This document shows positions 7,710 to 15,949 of a stretch of 64,000 bases of DNA, piece by piece (the stretch's first letter is position 1; each line of letters opens with the position of its first letter). Source of the DNA: UMGS1958 sp045542415 (lineage in GTDB: Bacteria > Bacillota > Clostridia > UBA1381); contig JAZQKZ010000001.1 in NCBI GenBank assembly GCA_045542415.1, positions 44,107 to 108,106 on the forward strand, in the 5' to 3' direction. The position numbers and the translations under genes were made by a program. The notes beneath the pieces were generated by a model. It saw nothing but the letters and a program-made list of their open reading frames with translations. It did no database searches and had not been told where the DNA came from.

Positions 7710-9977
7710 GCGTTTGCTGTATTCAGCTTCAATGTTTCCGTCTTCCCTGCAGCGGAGTAGTATATTTCCGTGTTTGTCCGTACGCAGAACTTTCGCATAG
7801 TTTAATCGGGAAAGCACCTCCTTGGCAGGATGAGCGTACTCGTTGTTTTCGCCGACACCTATAAGTGCATATTCAGGAGATATGGTAGCTATCATTTCGG
7901 TACAGCTTGATGTAGGTGAGCCGTGATGTGCTACCTTTAATACCTCGGCATCATTTACTACCTTGTGCGAAAGTAAATCAAGTTCGGCAGTTTTAGTCAT
8001 ATCACCCGTGAAAATAGCGTTAAATTTTCCGTAGATGACTTCGAGATAAAGAGAAGTATCATTTTCATCAGTTCCGGCAAGCACATTGTCAGAGGCAGGG
8101 ACTGCATTTATCATTATACCGTCAGCTTTTATGAGTGTTGGTTTTGAAATGTGCCATACCTTTGTGCCGTTTTCTTCGGCAAGTCTCTCAATTTCAAGGC
8201 GAATTTCATTTTCGGGCATTACGTCAGGAATATAAATGTTTTTTATACTGACAGACTTCAATGCCTCGATAATCCCCTCTGTATGGTCTTTATGATAATG
8301 ACTTACAAAGGCGGCATCTACTGAATTGACCCCGTGTTCGTTCAGATAGGGAATAAATACATTTTCACCGATATTGTAATTGCTGTATTCGGGACTGCCG
8401 CCCCCGTCAATTAATATATTGCTTCTGAAAGGCAGCTGTATAAGTGTAGCATCACCCTGACCGACATCAATAAAATGCAGTTTGAGTTTATTGACATCAG
8501 ATATAACGTAAGTAAGCTGTGAGCAGAAAAGTCCTGCAGAAACAGCAATGCAGACGAGCTTGTGAAGATTCTTCTTGCGTGATGAGTATATTATTGCCGC
8601 CAGTAAAAAGTAAAATGCAAAGATAAATACCGGCGTGGGCTTTTGCAAGGTGAGGGAAGCGTACGGGAGCTTGTTTATAAGTATCGGAATGTGTAAAAGC
8701 ACCATTATAAACTTGTGTGAAATCCATGCAAACGGTACGGGAGTAGTGAACATGCAGTTCAGCAGAAACAGGGGAGAAGTGGCAAGAATAAATGTAAGTA
8801 AAGGTATAAAAATTGTTGATGCAAGGAATGAATATACAGAAATTCTTCCGAAAAAGTACAGGGTAAGAGGAGCGAGTCCGACGGTGAATACAAGGTATCT
8901 GCATATAAACTGAGAAAATGAATTTTTACCTGAAAGTAACGGCATGAAGCTTCGTATAACCACAGAAGCGACAATTGAATATACGAATCCGGCATCAAAA
9001 AGAAGCATGGGATTGGCAATTGAAGCAACAAGAGTGAACAGTGAAAGTGAATTTATATAGCTGCCACTGCCGAAAATATTCTTGCATAAAATAAGAATGG
9101 CAAAAACAGCACCGGCTTTAAGAGAAGTTGCGGTGCCACCGAGAAGCATGTAAAGTATAAGGATTATGACAAGTGCAGTATCGCGGATACGTCGGGGAAT
9201 AACCGACGAAAATATACCTATAAAAAACGAAATAAGGGTAATATGTATAAATGCCGGATAGAACAGATGACGTGTTCCGGTGTGTGTTAGTATTGAATCA
9301 TAGTTGTCTGAAAATTCGTGCTTATGCCCTGTGATAATTGCAATCATAGCGGCAGCGATGTCACCGTCATAATGCTTTTTGATAAGCTCAGCGCATTTTG
9401 ATTTCAGAAGATTTGACGTATAAGACGGTGAAATATATCTGTAGGTCTCGGAGGATTCGGTCATTGTCAGTGCAGTGATCTTAAAGTATATGTCTCGTGA
9501 GGCATAGTATTTCTGAGAGTTGAATGCACCGTCGGATGAGTTATTTTCTATTCTTTTGAGTTTACCAAAGACAATAACGTTGTCGCCGCATCGGAAAACA
9601 GATTCGGAATTGACAATTATTTTTGATTTAAACGGAACGCGGCTTCCGTTAAATTCTATATCCTCGGCATAGACAGTGTAGCGGTTAATACCGTAATTAT
9701 CATATGGAATAGAGCAGATGCACCCGTAAAGCGTGACATAATCGCCGTCATACTCATTTCCGCGATTGGGTTCGACAGCGGAGTTATATAAAAGCATACC
9801 TGACATAAAAGTAATAACAGCGAAAATAACATCGCTGCGGTAGTGTTTTGATTTTCGGGCTGTGATGAAAGAAATAGATATGAGAAAGAAAGCAAAAACA
9901 GCAACCATAAAGACAGGTAAATACTGTGCAGAGTAGATACCTGCCGCCAGTGACAGTGCCAAAGGCAAGAAATTCAT
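7707..9977 (-). CDS. comEC: DNA uptake channel ComEC/Rec2
   Basis: The 756-residue integral membrane protein carries single-stranded DNA across the membrane in natural transformation. It has N-terminal transmembrane helices and a small beta domain, then a multi-helix competence domain (about 200-480), then a metallo-beta-lactamase-like domain starting at LHFIDVGQGDATLIQLP with the metal motif SHYHKDHTEG and a later HHGS. This three-part plan and length are standard for ComEC. The start codon at 9975-9977 follows AAAGGAA. It stands alone with its own promoter; comEA is not adjacent. In many Clostridia comEC is kept although transformation has not been shown. Confidence 0.93.
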   Translation of the reverse strand: MNFLPLALSLAAGIYSAQYLPVFMVAVFAFFLISISFITARKSKHYRSDVIFAVITFMSGMLLYNSAVEPNRGNEYDGDYVTLYGCICSIPYDNYGINRYTVYAEDIEFNGSRVPFKSKIIVNSESVFRCGDNVIVFGKLKRIENNSSDGAFNSQKYYASRDIYFKITALTMTESSETYRYISPSYTSNLLKSKCAELIKKHYDGDIAAAMIAIITGHKHEFSDNYDSILTHTGTRHLFYPAFIHITLISFFIGIFSSVIPRRIRDTALVIILILYMLLGGTATSLKAGAVFAILILCKNIFGSGSYINSLSLFTLVASIANPMLLFDAGFVYSIVASVVIRSFMPLLSGKNSFSQFICRYLVFTVGLAPLTLYFFGRISVYSFLASTIFIPLLTFILATSPLFLLNCMFTTPVPFAWISHKFIMVLLHIPILINKLPYASLTLQKPTPVFIFAFYFLLAAIIYSSRKKNLHKLVCIAVSAGLFCSQLTYVISDVNKLKLHFIDVGQGDATLIQLPFRSNILIDGGGSPEYSNYNIGENVFIPYLNEHGVNSVDAAFVSHYHKDHTEGIIEALKSVSIKNIYIPDVMPENEIRLEIERLAEENGTKVWHISKPTLIKADGIMINAVPASDNVLAGTDENDTSLYLEVIYGKFNAIFTGDMTKTAELDLLSHKVVNDAEVLKVAHHGSPTSSCTEMIATISPEYALIGVGENNEYAHPAKEVLSRLNYAKVLRTDKHGNILLRCREDGNIEAEYSKR

Positions 9978-10011
9978 ATCAATACATTCCTTTCATCCAA
10001 ATATCCATATT

Positions 10012-10040
10012 ATGATACAACACAAAGGGTATTTTGTCAA
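10012..10040 (-). promoter_or_regulatory. Promoter of comEC
   Basis: On the minus strand TTGACA (10035-10040) and TATCAT (10012-10017) are 17 bases apart. Confidence 0.65.
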
Positions 10041-10103
10041 GTGATACGTTTTTTTTGTAAAAAGAAAATGAATTGAAACAAGGATATATTTTTGATACTG
10101 TTA

Positions 10104-10132
10104 TTGACTTATACAAGATATGCATATATAAT
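10104..10132 (+). promoter_or_regulatory. Promoter of the DNA glycosylase gene
   Basis: TTGACT (10104-10109), 17-base spacer, TATAAT (10127-10132), followed by AGAGGTGATG just before the start codon. Confidence 0.75.
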
Positions 10133-10149
10133 ATTTTAGAGGTGATGTT

Positions 10150-10641
10150 ATGAAATCGGAAATAATCAGTCATCCCATTGCACCGACGTATAATAAAGAT
10201 TCTGAAATATTGATTCTTGGCAGTTTTCCGTCGGTTAAATCCCGGGAACAGATGTACTTTTACGGACATCCGCAAAATAGATTCTGGAAAGTGGTATCGG
10301 CGGTGTATGATGAAAAAACACCTGAAACAGTTGATGAAAAGCATGACTTTTTGCTCCGTAACCGTATTGCAGTGTGGGATGTGATTGCACAATGTGAAAT
10401 TGTGGGCAGCTCGGACAGTTCTATTAAAGACGTCAAACCTAATGATTTGACACCAATCTTAAACACCGCCGATATCCGTAAAATATTCGTAAACGGTAAA
10501 ATGGCAGAAAAGTATTTCAATAAATATGCAAAGCCGATAGTAGGTCGTGAGGCAATCTGCCTGCCGTCAACCTCACCGGCAAATGCGGCATGGTCGCTTG
10601 AAAGGTTGGTTGAGGTGTGGAAAGTGATTAAAAAAGCATAA
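10150..10641 (+). CDS. Hypoxanthine-DNA glycosylase (UDG family 6)
   Basis: The 163-residue protein belongs to the uracil-DNA glycosylase superfamily. The motif LILGSFPSVKSREQMYFYGH followed by PQNRFWKVV corresponds to the active-site loop of family 6 enzymes, which remove hypoxanthine (deaminated adenine) rather than uracil. The C-terminal LPSTSPANAAWSLERL fits the DNA-intercalating motif with SPAN in place of the HPSP found in uracil enzymes. Length matches the family. It would act in cytoplasmic base-excision repair. It is a single gene between divergent comEC and the OPT transporter; the nearness to comEC may be chance. Confidence 0.88.
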   Translation: MKSEIISHPIAPTYNKDSEILILGSFPSVKSREQMYFYGHPQNRFWKVVSAVYDEKTPETVDEKHDFLLRNRIAVWDVIAQCEIVGSSDSSIKDVKPNDLTPILNTADIRKIFVNGKMAEKYFNKYAKPIVGREAICLPSTSPANAAWSLERLVEVWKVIKKA

Positions 10642-10710
10642 CAGAGGAGTCTAAAAAATCCCTTTGTTTCTTTAATTTGACAAAATCTTCAAAATACATA
10701 AAAATAACTG

Positions 10711-10739
10711 TTGATTTTTTGGTTAAAATGTGATATAAT
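10711..10739 (+). promoter_or_regulatory. Promoter of the OPT transporter operon
   Basis: TTGATT (10711-10716), 17-base spacer, TATAAT (10734-10739). A leader of about 90 bases separates it from the start codon. Confidence 0.7.
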
Positions 10740-10837
10740 GCTATTGTCTATAAATATGCGGTGCTTATAAGATGGATTTTTATGTGCCATATCCCTCTTA
10801 TAAAAGCCGAAAAAACATCGGAAAAAGGAGAAGTAAA

Positions 10838-12739
10838 ATGGACAACAAAAATTTCAAGCCGTATATTCCGGCGGATAAGGTTACTCCCGAAATTACACTT
10901 ACTTCGGTGATTATGGGTATTATCCTTGCTGTAGTATTCGGTGCGGCAAATGCGTATCTGGGACTTCGTGTCGGCATGACAGTTTCGGCATCAATCCCGG
11001 CTGCGGTTATATCAATGGGAGTTATCCGCGTGATTATGCGTAAAAACTCTATTCTGGAAAGTAATGTAGTACAGACAGTAGGCTCAGCGGGTGAGTCTCT
11101 TGCTGCAGGTGCCATCTTTACATTACCGGCGCTTTTCCTCTGGGCAGCAGAGGGAACAATGGAAAAGCCGGACATGGTGGAAATTACTTTGATTGCTTTA
11201 CTGGGCGGTTTATTGGGAGTATTCTTCATGGTACCGCTTCGTAATGCACTTATCGTAAAGGAGCATGGAGTTTTACCGTACCCGGAGGGTACAGCTTGTG
11301 CTGAGGTTCTTTTGGCAGGCGAAGAGGGTGGAGCTAATGCTTCAACAGTATTCGCAGGTATGGGCTTTGCGGCACTCTTCAAGTTTATCATCGACGGACT
11401 CAAGCTCGTTGCAGGCGAAATCACATTCGCAGTAAAGGGCTTTGCAGGTGCAATCGGTACACAGATTTATCCGGCTGTAATGAGTGTAGGTTATATCTGC
11501 GGACCGAGAATTTCATCATACATGTTTGCCGGCGGAGTTTTAAGCTGGTTGGTATTAATCCCGATGGTGGTATTGTTCGGCGAGCAGCTGACATTATATC
11601 CGGGAACAGAGCCGATCGGTGTTATGTTCGCAGAGGGCGGTGCAAGTGCTATCTGGGGTTCGTACATCCGTTACATTGGTGCAGGTGCTTTGGCAGCTGG
11701 CGGTATTATCAGCTTAATTAAGTCATTACCGTTAATCGTTACTACATTTGCAGGTGCTTTAAAGAGCATGAAGAATGCAGGCGGTGCAGGTACAAGCCGT
11801 ACAGAGCAGGATATCAGCATGAAGATTGTTTTAATTGCAATCGCAATTTTAACACTTTTAGTTTGGCTCGTTCCGGCAATCCCGGTAACACTTATCGGTG
11901 CAATTATCGTGGTAGTATTCGGATTCTTCTTTGCTACAGTATCATCAAGAATGGTAGGTCTTGTAGGAAGCAGTAACAACCCGGTTTCGGGTATGGCTAT
12001 CGCAACATTATTAATTGCAACAGTTATCTTAAAGCTCACAGGCGACAGCGGTGCTCACGGTATGAGAGCGGCAATCGCTATCGGTTCAATTATCTGTATC
12101 GTAGCGGCTATTTCGGGCGATACATCACAGGACTTAAAGACGGGTTATCTTTTAGGTGCAACTCCGAAGAAGCAGCAGATTGGTGAAATCATCGGTGTTG
12201 CTGCGGCTGCATTCGCTATTGGCGGTACATTATATCTCTTAGACAGTGCATGGGGCTTCGGTTCAGAGGAGCTTGCAGCTCCGCAGGCTACACTCATGAA
12301 GATGATTATCGAGGGCGTTATGAACGCAAACCTCCCGTGGGAGCTTGTGTTCATCGGCGTATTTATTGCAGTTATCGTTGAAGTAGTCGGAATTCCGGTA
12401 TTGCCGTTCGCAATCGGTGTATATCTTCCGGTACAGCTCAACGCATGTATTATGGTCGGCGGTCTTGTAAGACTTGTATTTGACAAGATGAAGAAGGAAG
12501 AGAACGAGAAGAAAGCTATCGTAAACGACGGTATCCTGTTCTGTTCAGGTATGATTGCAGGTGAGGGTCTGGTTGGTATCATTCTCGCACTTCTTGCAGT
12601 TGTAGGCGTAGATAAGGCGATTGATCTTTCGGGCATGATTAATCTTCCGGTTGCAGTAGGCAACATTGCAAGTATTGTAGTATTTGCACTTATCATCCTC
12701 TCATTACTTAGGTTCTCAGTGTGGAAGAAGCGTAAGTAA
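10838..12739 (+). CDS. OPT family oligopeptide transporter
   Basis: The 633-residue membrane protein has about 14-16 hydrophobic helices. The start TPEITLTSVIMGIILAVVFG and AANAYLGLRVGMTVSASIPA is the signature of the bacterial OPT branch, proton-coupled symporters thought to import small peptides or metal-peptide conjugates. KEHGVLPYPEGTACAEVL is another conserved OPT motif. ATG 10838 follows AAAGGAG; an upstream in-frame ATG has no ribosome site. The stop codon overlaps the start of the next gene by one base, so the two are translationally coupled. The transported substrate is unknown. Confidence 0.92.
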   Translation: MDNKNFKPYIPADKVTPEITLTSVIMGIILAVVFGAANAYLGLRVGMTVSASIPAAVISMGVIRVIMRKNSILESNVVQTVGSAGESLAAGAIFTLPALFLWAAEGTMEKPDMVEITLIALLGGLLGVFFMVPLRNALIVKEHGVLPYPEGTACAEVLLAGEEGGANASTVFAGMGFAALFKFIIDGLKLVAGEITFAVKGFAGAIGTQIYPAVMSVGYICGPRISSYMFAGGVLSWLVLIPMVVLFGEQLTLYPGTEPIGVMFAEGGASAIWGSYIRYIGAGALAAGGIISLIKSLPLIVTTFAGALKSMKNAGGAGTSRTEQDISMKIVLIAIAILTLLVWLVPAIPVTLIGAIIVVVFGFFFATVSSRMVGLVGSSNNPVSGMAIATLLIATVILKLTGDSGAHGMRAAIAIGSIICIVAAISGDTSQDLKTGYLLGATPKKQQIGEIIGVAAAAFAIGGTLYLLDSAWGFGSEELAAPQATLMKMIIEGVMNANLPWELVFIGVFIAVIVEVVGIPVLPFAIGVYLPVQLNACIMVGGLVRLVFDKMKKEENEKKAIVNDGILFCSGMIAGEGLVGIILALLAVVGVDKAIDLSGMINLPVAVGNIASIVVFALIILSLLRFSVWKKRK

Positions 12740-13089
12740 TGAAGAAGAAAAATGTAATATCTGAAAACTATCTGGAGCGTTGTCCGATCCGTAAGGAGGG
12801 CTTGCGTTGGGCACAGGATGACGAGGGTAAGGTTACTCTCGAAATTGATAACACCGGAGTCTTTAATAAAATTGCACAAAAGCTATTAAAAAAGCCGAGA
12901 GTAAGCTACGTCCACCTGGACGAAACGGGCAGTTTTGTCTGGCCGTTGCTTGATGGCGATAAAAGTATAGTGGAATTGGGCAAATTGGTAGAGGAACGGT
13001 TCGGAGACTCTGCAAATCCGCTGTATGAGCGGTTGGCGAAGTATTTTCAGATTTTAGACAGCTATAATTTCATTGAATGGAATAAGTAA
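12739..13089 (+). CDS. PqqD-like protein coupled to the OPT transporter
   Basis: The 116-residue protein matches the PqqD fold: a central DETGSFVWPLLDGDKSIVEL strand-turn-helix followed by helices ending YFQILDSYNFIEW. PqqD proteins and related RiPP recognition elements bind peptide leaders and deliver them to modifying enzymes. Here there is no radical SAM partner or precursor gene; the only neighbour is the OPT transporter, with TAATG overlap. The N-terminus has a basic start and a CPIR segment. Pairing of an OPT transporter with a PqqD-like protein suggests peptide binding before or after transport, but this is inference. Confidence 0.8.
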   Translation: MKKKNVISENYLERCPIRKEGLRWAQDDEGKVTLEIDNTGVFNKIAQKLLKKPRVSYVHLDETGSFVWPLLDGDKSIVELGKLVEERFGDSANPLYERLAKYFQILDSYNFIEWNK

Positions 13090-13094
13090 AAAAT

Positions 13095-13137
13095 ATCCCG
13101 AAAACGAAGAGTGAATGTCGTTTTCGGGATTTTTTTT
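13095..13137 (+). terminator. Terminator of the OPT/PqqD operon
   Basis: A 13-base perfect stem (ATCCCGAAAACGA with TCGTTTTCGGGAT) is followed by a run of T. Confidence 0.92.
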
Positions 13138-13166
13138 GTTAAATTGCATAAAGATTTAATTTTTTC

Positions 13167-13195
13167 TTGCAAAAGAGAATGAATTGGTATATAAT
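13167..13195 (+). promoter_or_regulatory. Promoter of guaA
   Basis: TTGCAA (13167-13172), 17-base spacer, TATAAT (13190-13195). Only 48 bases separate it from the start codon, so there is no room for a purine riboswitch. Confidence 0.7.
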
Positions 13196-13243
13196 AAAAA
13201 AGTAAAAATCACTTAATTTTAAATGATATCAGGAGGAATTGTT

Positions 13244-14221
13244 ATGACAAACAAAAGACCGGATACAATGGAGCGTATAACAACACCAGCACTTGCAAAT
13301 GCGTTTATTGAGGAGCAGGTGGCAGAGGTGCGTGCACAGGTAGGAGACAAGAAGGTTCTTCTCGCATTATCGGGTGGTGTGGATAGCTCAGTGGTTGCTG
13401 CTTTATTGGTTAAGGCTATCGGTAAGCAGCTGGTTTGTGTTCATGTAAATCACGGCTTAATGCGTAAGGGTGAAAGCGAGCAGGTTATTGAAGTATTCAG
13501 AGATCAGCTTGATGCGAACCTTATTTATATCGACGCAACAGACCGTTTTCTTGACAAGCTCGCAGGTGTAGCAGAGCCGGAGAGAAAGAGAAAGATTATC
13601 GGCGGTGAGTTCATTGAGGTGTTCAATGAAGAGGCTATGAAGCTTGATGATATAGATTTCCTTGCACAGGGAACAATTTATCCGGATATCTTAGAGAGTG
13701 ACGGTGTAAAGGCACATCACAACGTTGGTGGCTTACCGGAGGATATGAAGTTTGAGCTGGTTGAGCCGGTAAGACTTTTATATAAGGATGAGGTAAGAGA
13801 GGTAGGACGTGCATTGGGACTTCCGTCATCAATGGTTGACCGTCAGCCGTTCCCTGGACCGGGTCTTGGTGTACGTTGCTTAGGCGCAATCACAAGAGAC
13901 CGCTTACACGCACTCCGCGAAGCAGATGCAATCCTCAGAGAGGAATTTGACAACTGTGGCTTGGCAAAGACAGTATGGCAGTATTTCATTGCAGTACCGG
14001 ACATGAAGAGTGTAGGCGTAAGAGACGACAAGCGTTACGAGGGCTGGCCGGCAATCATCCGTGCTGTAAATACAACCGATGCTATGACAGCAACAATTGA
14101 AGAGATTCCGTATGAGGTACTCCACAAGATTACAAATCGTATCACATCAGAGGTAGAGGGCATTAACAGAGTATTATTAGACTTAACCCCGAAGCCGATC
14201 GGTACTATTGAGTGGGAATAA
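13244..14221 (+). CDS. guaA: GMP synthetase, ATP-pyrophosphatase subunit without glutaminase domain
   Basis: The 325-residue protein aligns with the C-terminal two thirds of GMP synthase. It has the PP-loop LALSGGVDSSVVAALL, the HVNHGLMRKGE region, the DRQPFPGPGLGVRCLGAI lid and the C-terminal dimerisation domain ending PKPIGTIEWE. It converts XMP and ATP to GMP using ammonia. The usual N-terminal class I amidotransferase domain (about 190 residues) is missing, and the upstream DNA is a promoter and the previous operon's terminator, so this is not a truncated ORF. Archaea split the enzyme this way. Either a separate glutaminase subunit lies elsewhere or ammonia is used directly. ATG 13244 follows AGGAGG. 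Confidence 0.9.
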   Translation: MTNKRPDTMERITTPALANAFIEEQVAEVRAQVGDKKVLLALSGGVDSSVVAALLVKAIGKQLVCVHVNHGLMRKGESEQVIEVFRDQLDANLIYIDATDRFLDKLAGVAEPERKRKIIGGEFIEVFNEEAMKLDDIDFLAQGTIYPDILESDGVKAHHNVGGLPEDMKFELVEPVRLLYKDEVREVGRALGLPSSMVDRQPFPGPGLGVRCLGAITRDRLHALREADAILREEFDNCGLAKTVWQYFIAVPDMKSVGVRDDKRYEGWPAIIRAVNTTDAMTATIEEIPYEVLHKITNRITSEVEGINRVLLDLTPKPIGTIEWE

Positions 14222-14334
14222 TGTCAGGAACCCTCGAAAGTGGCTTAAAATAAGGCTTTTCGAAGTTGCAAAATCTGCAATGATACTAATTTGATACTAT
14301 TTATTATTGCAGACAATAAATGTTTACTAAAAGA
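14222..14334. other. Non-coding guaA downstream segment with short repeats
   Basis: No gene is seen. The segment has a pair of tandem 11-base copies (TGATACTAATT, TGATACTATTT at 14281-14302) and TTAAAATAAGG at 14245-14255, which recurs at 16899-16909 beyond the arsenic cassette. The 3' end of guaA is a known integration site for mobile islands, so this may be a junction. No integrase is present. Confidence 0.35.
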
Positions 14335-14374
14335 AACACCACTGAAAACGACGAAGTTTTTGGTGGTGTTTTTG
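14335..14374 (+). terminator. Terminator downstream of guaA
   Basis: A 15-base stem (AACACCACTGAAAAC with GTTTTTGGTGGTGTT, including two G-T pairs) is followed by TTTTG. Confidence 0.85.
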
Positions 14375-14459
14375 CGTTTATTTTGATCTATTTCTGTTTT
14401 CGATTAGTCTTTTGCTATTACAAGGTATATAATTTTATAAATTATTTACTTAAAACATA

Positions 14460-14488
14460 TTGACAAATGTCTATTTATAATATATAAT
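14460..14488 (+). promoter_or_regulatory. Consensus promoter of the arsenic cassette
   Basis: TTGACA (14460-14465), 17-base spacer and TATAAT (14483-14488), a perfect consensus promoter. The operator palindrome starts two bases downstream. Confidence 0.9.
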
Positions 14489-14489
14489 A

Positions 14490-14513
14490 TCACATAGATA
14501 AAGTTCTATGTGA
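14490..14513. promoter_or_regulatory. ArsR operator 1
   Basis: TCACATAG and CTATGTGA form eight-base arms around eight bases, placed over the transcription start of arsR. The inner 20 bases (14492-14511) match a second site at 14875-14894 at 17 of 20 positions, which supports a shared repressor. Confidence 0.75.
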
Positions 14514-14522
14514 GGTGAGTTT

Positions 14523-14831
14523 ATGAAAAACAAGTACACCGAAACTGCTGAAATATTCAAGGCATTTTGTGATGAAAACAGAATACGAATACTTGAAATG
14601 TTGCAGACAGGCGAAAAGTGCGGTTGTAAGCTCCTTGAAGAATTAAATGTTACACAACCTACACTTTCACATCATATGAAAATACTTTGCGATGCAGGAA
14701 TTGTTGAAGGTCGCAAGGAAGGGAAATGGACGCATTATAAGATTTCGAATGACGGAAGAAACAATGCATTAAAACTGCTTGATGAAATTACAAATACAAA
14801 CGGCTGTTGCGAAAGCAAGTGCTGTGATTGA
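14523..14831 (+). CDS. arsR: ArsR-family metalloid-responsive repressor
   Basis: The 102-residue winged-helix protein has AFCDENRIRILEML, a KCGCKLLEELNVTQPTLSHH recognition region and DAGIVEGRKEGKWTHY wing, all standard for ArsR/SmtB. The CxC pair (KCGC) at the start of the sensing helix matches the As(III)/Sb(III)-binding ELCVCDLC-type site, and the C-terminal tail CCESKCCD adds four more thiols. Such proteins leave DNA when arsenite binds. It is first in the cassette, has a GAGGTGA ribosome site, and likely represses its own promoter through the palindrome at 14490-14513 and a second site before the permease gene. Confidence 0.92.
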   Translation: MKNKYTETAEIFKAFCDENRIRILEMLQTGEKCGCKLLEELNVTQPTLSHHMKILCDAGIVEGRKEGKWTHYKISNDGRNNALKLLDEITNTNGCCESKCCD

Positions 14832-14832
14832 T

Positions 14833-14864
14833 ATATAAGCCATTGTTATAAAATGGCTTTATAT
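14833..14864 (+). terminator. Weak hairpin after arsR, possible attenuator
   Basis: AAGCCATT pairs with AATGGCTT and is followed by TATATTAAAT. It may reduce read-through from arsR to the permease gene. Confidence 0.35.
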
Positions 14865-14874
14865 TAAATATCAT

Positions 14875-14894
14875 ACATAGATATATTTCGATGT
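14875..14894. promoter_or_regulatory. ArsR operator 2, upstream of the permease gene
   Basis: ACATAGATATATTTCGATGT differs from the inner 20 bases of operator 1 at only three positions and keeps the ACAT/ATGT ends. It lies 24 bases before the permease start codon. Confidence 0.6.
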
Positions 14895-14917
14895 ATTTAT
14901 ATTTAGGAGGTTTTTCT

Positions 14918-15931
14918 ATGGAAGTAATTAAAGCGGCTTGGGACTTTTTTCAAAATCAAGTCCTGGGTATGAAATGGCTAAACGAACTGATAGGAAATAT
15001 GATGTCAGCTTGTGGTCTTGATGTAAGTGGCAGAGTTGGTGGCAGCATTCAATTCTTCTTGTATGATACGATTAAAATTATGGTGCTTTTGGGTGTCTTA
15101 ATTTTGATTATCTCATACATTCAAAGCTATTTTCCGCCGGAGAGAAGCAAACGAATACTTAGTAGGTTTTCCGGGCTTGGAGCGAATACTGTTGCGGCAC
15201 TTTTGGGAACTGTAACCCCGTTCTGCTCGTGTTCGTCAATTCCTTTGTTTATAGGGTTTACAAGTGCAGGGCTACCGCTTGGCGTAACTTTTTCATTTCT
15301 CATATCTTCGCCTATGGTTGATTTAGGCTCACTTGTTCTATTGATGAGCATTTTTGGTTGGAAAGTTGCTGTTACCTATGTTGTTGTCGGCTTGATTATT
15401 GCTATTGTGGGCGGTACGTTGATTGAAAAATTACATCTTGAAAATCAAGTTGAGGAATATATCAGAAATGGCAAGGCTCTCGATGTTCCACAAGATGAAC
15501 TGTATTTCAAAGACCGTATTAAATATGCTTGGGAACAAGTTTTAGGTACGGCGAAGAAAGTATTTCCTTATGTGTTGGTCGGAGTAGGAATTGGTGCAAT
15601 AATTCATAATTGGATTCCTGAAGATATTATTGTCAAAGCTCTTGGCAGCGGAAACCCGTTGGGCGTTGTTATAGCAACTATTGCCGGAGTGCCGATGTAT
15701 GCAGATATTTTCGGCACAATTCCGATTGCTGAAGCTCTGCTTGCAAAAGGAGCACAGCTTGGTGTTGTACTCTCGTTTATGATGGGCGTAACCACTCTTT
15801 CACTCCCGTCGATAATTATGCTCCGCAAGGCAGTAAAACCCAAATTGCTCGGAATATTTATTGCGATTTGCACTGTTGGAATTATCCTTGTTGGGTATTT
15901 CTTTAACACAATACAAAATATAATTTTATAA
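14918..15931 (+). CDS. arsP: ArsP-like permease (DUF318/YraQ family)
   Basis: The 337-residue membrane protein has about eight to ten helices and a central soluble loop (about residues 165-200). The motif GTVTPFCSCSSIPLFIGFTS is the conserved cysteine-rich signature of this permease family. Characterised ArsP members export trivalent organoarsenicals such as methylarsenite; others remain unassigned. The placement between arsR and arsC supports arsenic efflux. ATG 14918 follows AGGAGG, and an upstream in-frame start lacks a ribosome site. Whether it moves inorganic or methylated arsenic cannot be told from sequence, so the symbol is provisional. Confidence 0.8.
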   Translation: MEVIKAAWDFFQNQVLGMKWLNELIGNMMSACGLDVSGRVGGSIQFFLYDTIKIMVLLGVLILIISYIQSYFPPERSKRILSRFSGLGANTVAALLGTVTPFCSCSSIPLFIGFTSAGLPLGVTFSFLISSPMVDLGSLVLLMSIFGWKVAVTYVVVGLIIAIVGGTLIEKLHLENQVEEYIRNGKALDVPQDELYFKDRIKYAWEQVLGTAKKVFPYVLVGVGIGAIIHNWIPEDIIVKALGSGNPLGVVIATIAGVPMYADIFGTIPIAEALLAKGAQLGVVLSFMMGVTTLSLPSIIMLRKAVKPKLLGIFIAICTVGIILVGYFFNTIQNIIL

Positions 15932-15949
15932 AATTTGGAGGTATTTATT

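Noticed and set aside
10798..12039. Minus-strand open frames opposite the OPT transporter gene
   Set aside because: They are low-complexity Ile/Ala/Pro/Thr-rich mirrors of membrane helices; the plus-strand gene is certain.
13196..13243. Purine riboswitch in front of guaA
   Set aside because: The leader is only about 45 bases and lacks the conserved aptamer loops.
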